DNA of 6,643 nt from Propionibacteriaceae bacterium. GTDB lineage: Bacteria > Actinomycetota > Actinomycetes > Propionibacteriales > Propionibacteriaceae. The stretch is from contig JAUNUL010000166.1 in NCBI GenBank assembly GCA_030538175.1, positions 1 through 6,643 on the forward strand, given 5' to 3'. How positions within the stretch are numbered: the first letter of the stretch is position 1; each line of letters begins with the position of its first letter. Positions 4,064 through 6,643 of this stretch are shown here, piece by piece. The translations under genes were made by a program, and so were the position numbers. Below the pieces are notes generated by a model. That model made no database searches and was not told the origin of the DNA. It saw only the letters and a program-made list of their open reading frames with translations.

Positions 4064-6064
4064 CTAGTCCCGATGCTCTCGACGCGCGTGCCGGGCGAAT
4101 GCCTCCAACGCGTCCGGATCGTCCACGGACTTGGGGTCGACGACGTTCTCGATCGCCTGGCCCTGCAGGATCCGCTTGATCGGCACCTCGAGCTTCTTGC
4201 CGGTGCGGGTGTGTGGGATCGCCGGGACCGCGATGATGTCGTCCGGCACGTGCCGCGGGGACGCCGTGGTGCGGATCGCGGACCGGATTCGTTCGGCCAG
4301 CGCATCGTCGAGTTCATGCCCACCCGTGAGCACCACGAAGAGCGGCATCCAATAGCCACCGTCCGGCATCTCCAGCCCGACGACGAGCGCCTCGGCGACC
4401 TCCGTCAGCGGCTCCACAGCGGCATAGATGTCGGCACTGCCCATCCGCACACCCTGTCGGTTCAGCGTGGAGTCCGAGCGGCCATGGATGACCACGGACC
4501 CGTGGTCGGTGAGGGTGATCCAGTCGCCGTGGCGCCAGATGCCGGGGAACAAATCGAAATAGGCGTCGGCGTACCGACTTCCATCCGGGTCATTCCAGAA
4601 GAACAAGGGCATCGACGGCATTGGCTTGGTGATGACGAGCTCCCCCACCTCACCGTGGACGGGTTGGCCTCGGTGATCGTACGCCGCCAACGCCGTGCCG
4701 AGGCAGACCACCGACAGCTCACCGGGCCACACTGACGCCATCGGCACCCAGCCGACGAAGGCGGACACGACGTCAGTGCCGCCGCTGATCGGGGCCACCG
4801 CGACGTCGGCGCCCACGTGATCGCGGACCCACCCGAACGACGCGGGTGGCAGGACCGAACCGGTCACCCCGAGCGCTCGCAGATGACTCAGGTCGTGGTC
4901 GGTGCCCGGGTTGAGTTGGTTGCGTTCGCAGGCCTGCAGGTACGCCGGGCTGGTGCCCAGCACCTTCACCTGCAGGTCCGCCGCGAGCCGCCACAGCTGG
5001 TCGCGCTCCGGATGCCCCGGGCTGCCGTCGTAACAGACGATCGTGGCGCCCACCAGCAGCCCGGCGACCTGATAGTTCCACATCATCCAGGACGGTGATG
5101 TGTACCAGAAGAACACATCCCCCGGCCCCAGATCCGAGTGCAGCGCGATCTGCTTCAGGTGTTCCAGCAGCACCCCACCGTGGCCATGGACGAGGCCCTT
5201 GGGCATGCCCGTCGTGCCCGAGGAGAACAACACCCACAACGGGTGATCGAACGGCACCCGCACCGGCGCGTCCTCGGCCGCATCGTGAACCGTCGCATCG
5301 GCGAACACGTGCACCCCGTCGACCGCGGCCAGGTCACCCAGGTCGAGCCCGAGCCGCGAGACGACCAAGGTCGTGGGTTCACCGAGCCCGGCCCGCACCT
5401 CGGCGATGGCCGCGCGCCGGTCATGCTCCTTGCCGGCATAGCGATAACCGTCGGCCGCGATCAGCACCGTCGGCGCCAACTGACCCAGCCTGTCCACTGC
5501 CGCCTGCGCGGAATAGTCCTGCCCGCAGCCGGACCAGATCGCGCCGATGCTCGCGGCGGCGAGGAACCCGATGACCGCCTCGGCGATGTTAGGCAGGTAG
5601 CCGACCACGCGGTCGCCCGGGCGTACGCCGACCGAGCGCAACCAGCCGGCCAACCCCGCCACGCGCTCCTGCAGCTCGGCATAAGTGATCTCACGCGCCG
5701 CTGGACCACCCGGCTCGGCATGGTCCCGGATCGCGATCGCCCGCGTCGGATCCCAGTCGTCGCCATGGTCCGCGAAGACCTGCTCGACGAAGTTCACCTG
5801 CGTCCCGGGGAACCACTGGGCCCCCGGCATCGCCGAGGCTCCGAGCACGTCGGTGCCCCGCTCACCGGCGACCTCGAAATAGCGCCAGATCGCATCCCAG
5901 AAGTCCTCAAGCCGGTCGACCGACCAAGCGAGCAGCGCGGGATAGTCGGGTACCTCAACCTGGTATTCCCGTTCAACCCAGCGCCGGAAGTCCTCAACCC
6001 GCGAGGCGGCTACCTGATCCTCGGTGGGCGACCAGATGGGTTCGGCGTTCTCGTGCGACGTCAT
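4064..6064 (-). CDS. Acetoacetyl-CoA synthetase (acetoacetate-CoA ligase)
   Basis: This 666-residue ANL-superfamily enzyme activates acetoacetate with ATP and CoA to acetoacetyl-CoA, AMP and pyrophosphate in the cytoplasm. The N-terminus shows the family's P-IWSPTEDQV start and the DYPALLAWSVDRLEDFWDAIW block (40-60). The ATP-binding P-loop is FSSGTTGMPKGLVHG (280-294). Next come the family-typical TSPSWMMWNYQVAGLLVGAT (322-341) and CYDGSP (344-349), ISGGTDVVSAFVGW (426-439), RHGDWI (511-516), HGRSDSTLNRQGVRMGSADIY (527-547) and the C-terminal TGKKLEVPIKRIL (621-633). Lys623 is the likely adenylation lysine. WMMWN and the length (about 650) distinguish it from acetyl-CoA synthetase. An in-frame ATG 34 codons upstream lies within the repeats. 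ATG at 6064 has AAGGAG at ideal spacing and starts the conserved protein. It lies 55 bases after fumarylacetoacetase, whose product is its substrate. Confidence 0.94.
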   Translation of the reverse strand: MTSHENAEPIWSPTEDQVAASRVEDFRRWVEREYQVEVPDYPALLAWSVDRLEDFWDAIWRYFEVAGERGTDVLGASAMPGAQWFPGTQVNFVEQVFADHGDDWDPTRAIAIRDHAEPGGPAAREITYAELQERVAGLAGWLRSVGVRPGDRVVGYLPNIAEAVIGFLAAASIGAIWSGCGQDYSAQAAVDRLGQLAPTVLIAADGYRYAGKEHDRRAAIAEVRAGLGEPTTLVVSRLGLDLGDLAAVDGVHVFADATVHDAAEDAPVRVPFDHPLWVLFSSGTTGMPKGLVHGHGGVLLEHLKQIALHSDLGPGDVFFWYTSPSWMMWNYQVAGLLVGATIVCYDGSPGHPERDQLWRLAADLQVKVLGTSPAYLQACERNQLNPGTDHDLSHLRALGVTGSVLPPASFGWVRDHVGADVAVAPISGGTDVVSAFVGWVPMASVWPGELSVVCLGTALAAYDHRGQPVHGEVGELVITKPMPSMPLFFWNDPDGSRYADAYFDLFPGIWRHGDWITLTDHGSVVIHGRSDSTLNRQGVRMGSADIYAAVEPLTEVAEALVVGLEMPDGGYWMPLFVVLTGGHELDDALAERIRSAIRTTASPRHVPDDIIAVPAIPHTRTGKKLEVPIKRILQGQAIENVVDPKSVDDPDALEAFARHARREHRD

Positions 6065-6070
6065 GATCGA

Positions 6071-6076
6071 CTCCTT
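6071..6076 (-). promoter_or_regulatory. Shine-Dalgarno AAGGAG of the acetoacetyl-CoA synthetase gene
   Basis: On the minus strand AAGGAG lies 6 bases before the ATG whose first base is 6064, deciding for this start over the longer open frame beginning at 6166. Confidence 0.8.
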
Positions 6077-6077
6077 C

Positions 6078-6123
6078 GTCGAGCGGTGGTCAGGTCGAGC
6101 GGTGCAGGTCGAGCAGGGGTCAG
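6078..6123. repeat. Three imperfect tandem repeats (14-16 bases) between the two minus-strand genes
   Basis: The units on the plus strand are GTCGAGCGGTGGTCAG (6078-6093), GTCGAGCGGTGCAG (6094-6107) and GTCGAGCAGGGGTCAG (6108-6123). All share GTCGAGC and end in CAG; the middle one lacks two bases. They fill the gap between the ribosome site of the acetoacetyl-CoA synthetase and the fumarylacetoacetase stop codon, which lies inside the last unit. Confidence 0.7.
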
Positions 6124-6643
6124 CAGGTGGCCGGGAGGATGCGCGCGGTGACCTCCCCGAAGTCAATCAGACCACCACTCGCACCCGGCGCTGTGGCCCG
6201 GATCGTCACCACGTCGCCGTCGTCGAGGAACGTACGTTCGACCCCGTTCACGACGATGGGCTCCGCACCACCCCAGACCAGCTCGATCAGGGCACCCCGC
6301 TGGTCCTTGGCCGGGCCGGAGACCGTCCCGGAGGCGAAGATGTCCCCGGTCGAGGTGGCGGCGCCATTGCTGGTGAGGTGGGCGAGCATTTGGACGGGTG
6401 ACCAGTACATGGCGGAATACGGCGGCCTGGACACGACGACCCCGTTCCATTCGATCTCGAGAGTGATGTCGAGGCCCCAGGGTTCGGTCATCCGCAGGTG
6501 GGGCAGGGGTGTCGGGTCCTGCCCGGGCAGCGGGCAGCGCGCCTGGTCGAGCGCGAGCATCGGCACCACCCATGGCGAGATCGACGACGCGAAGCTCTTG
6601 GCGAGGTTCGGGCCGAGTGGTGCAGACTCCCAGGCCTGGATAT
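6120..6643 (-). CDS. fahA: Fumarylacetoacetase, C-terminal part (5' end outside window)
   Basis: Fumarylacetoacetase hydrolyses 4-fumarylacetoacetate to fumarate and acetoacetate, the last step of tyrosine/homogentisate degradation. The 174-codon fragment (173 complete residues visible) starts at IQAWE..PLGPNLAKSFASS-ISPWVVPMLAL, the hallmark central block. By alignment from memory with mouse FAH, its Gln2 and Lys15 correspond to active-site Gln240 and Lys253. A serine stands where mouse has metal-contacting Thr257. Further along are the YWSPVQMLAHLTSNG block, the TGDIFASGTVSGP motif (the family's GDLLGSGTISGP), LIELVWGG with the glutamate matching Glu364, RTFLDDGD, and the terminal FGEVTARILPA. 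The N-terminal domain and most catalytic metal ligands lie beyond the right edge. The TGA stop is at 6122-6120. A GTG within the fragment (6569) is an internal valine, not a start. The same-strand neighbour uses its product acetoacetate, and the two are probably one operon. Confidence 0.95.
   Translation of the reverse strand, partial: IQAWESAPLGPNLAKSFASSISPWVVPMLALDQARCPLPGQDPTPLPHLRMTEPWGLDITLEIEWNGVVVSRPPYSAMYWSPVQMLAHLTSNGAATSTGDIFASGTVSGPAKDQRGALIELVWGGAEPIVVNGVERTFLDDGDVVTIRATAPGASGGLIDFGEVTARILPATC

Noticed and set aside
5138..6151. 337-codon plus-strand open frame opposite the acetoacetyl-CoA synthetase gene
   Set aside because: It lies entirely antisense to a gene with full-length family motifs, its translation resembles no family, and long antisense frames are normal in GC-rich DNA.
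6065..6166. 34-codon N-terminal extension of acetoacetyl-CoA synthetase
   Set aside because: It would overlap the fumarylacetoacetase stop and be encoded by the tandem repeats; the inner ATG has AAGGAG and the conserved start.

Overview
The window comes from a high-GC actinobacterium. The Fe/Mn superoxide dismutase resembles the propionibacterial (cambialistic) group, with the [15 protein letters not shown] block and an Asp-His-Gln site. Together with the overall gene set this suggests Propionibacteriales or a relative; that placement is inference from remembered family sequences, not a search. All genes identified except one match known housekeeping or catabolic families. No mobile element, CRISPR array, rRNA or intact tRNA is visible.

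Left block (1-1842, + strand): three RNA-modification genes packed like an operon. They are the 3' end of trmB (tRNA m7G46 methyltransferase), truA (tRNA pseudouridine synthase at positions 38-40) and a short RsmC/YbxB-type methyltransferase whose GTG start overlaps the truA stop. A short degenerate GACCGGGA repeat lies across the trmB/truA junction and makes the truA start ambiguous.

Middle block (1843-3942, + strand): three separately transcribed single genes. A 60-residue CsbD-family stress protein has a plausible promoter, a strong Shine-Dalgarno site and a GC-rich hairpin after it. A 168-residue secreted protein of unknown function has a clear Sec signal peptide and ends at a good terminator; its upstream region holds an AT-rich palindrome. 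Last is an Mn/Fe superoxide dismutase with all metal ligands, preceded by a G/C-tract-rich upstream region and a potentially structured leader, and followed by a strong terminator.

Right block (4064-6643, - strand, convergent with sod): the 3' part of fumarylacetoacetase (starting beyond the window's right edge), then after 55 bases a complete acetoacetyl-CoA synthetase. Fumarylacetoacetase ends tyrosine/homogentisate breakdown by releasing fumarate and acetoacetate. The next gene activates acetoacetate to acetoacetyl-CoA, so the pair forms a direct substrate channel in the metabolic sense. The gap between them is filled by three imperfect tandem repeats of 14-16 bases.

I found no convincing new multi-gene system. 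The items most worth a second look are the sod leader and upstream structure, the unknown secreted protein with its palindrome, and the fumarylacetoacetase / acetoacetyl-CoA synthetase pairing.
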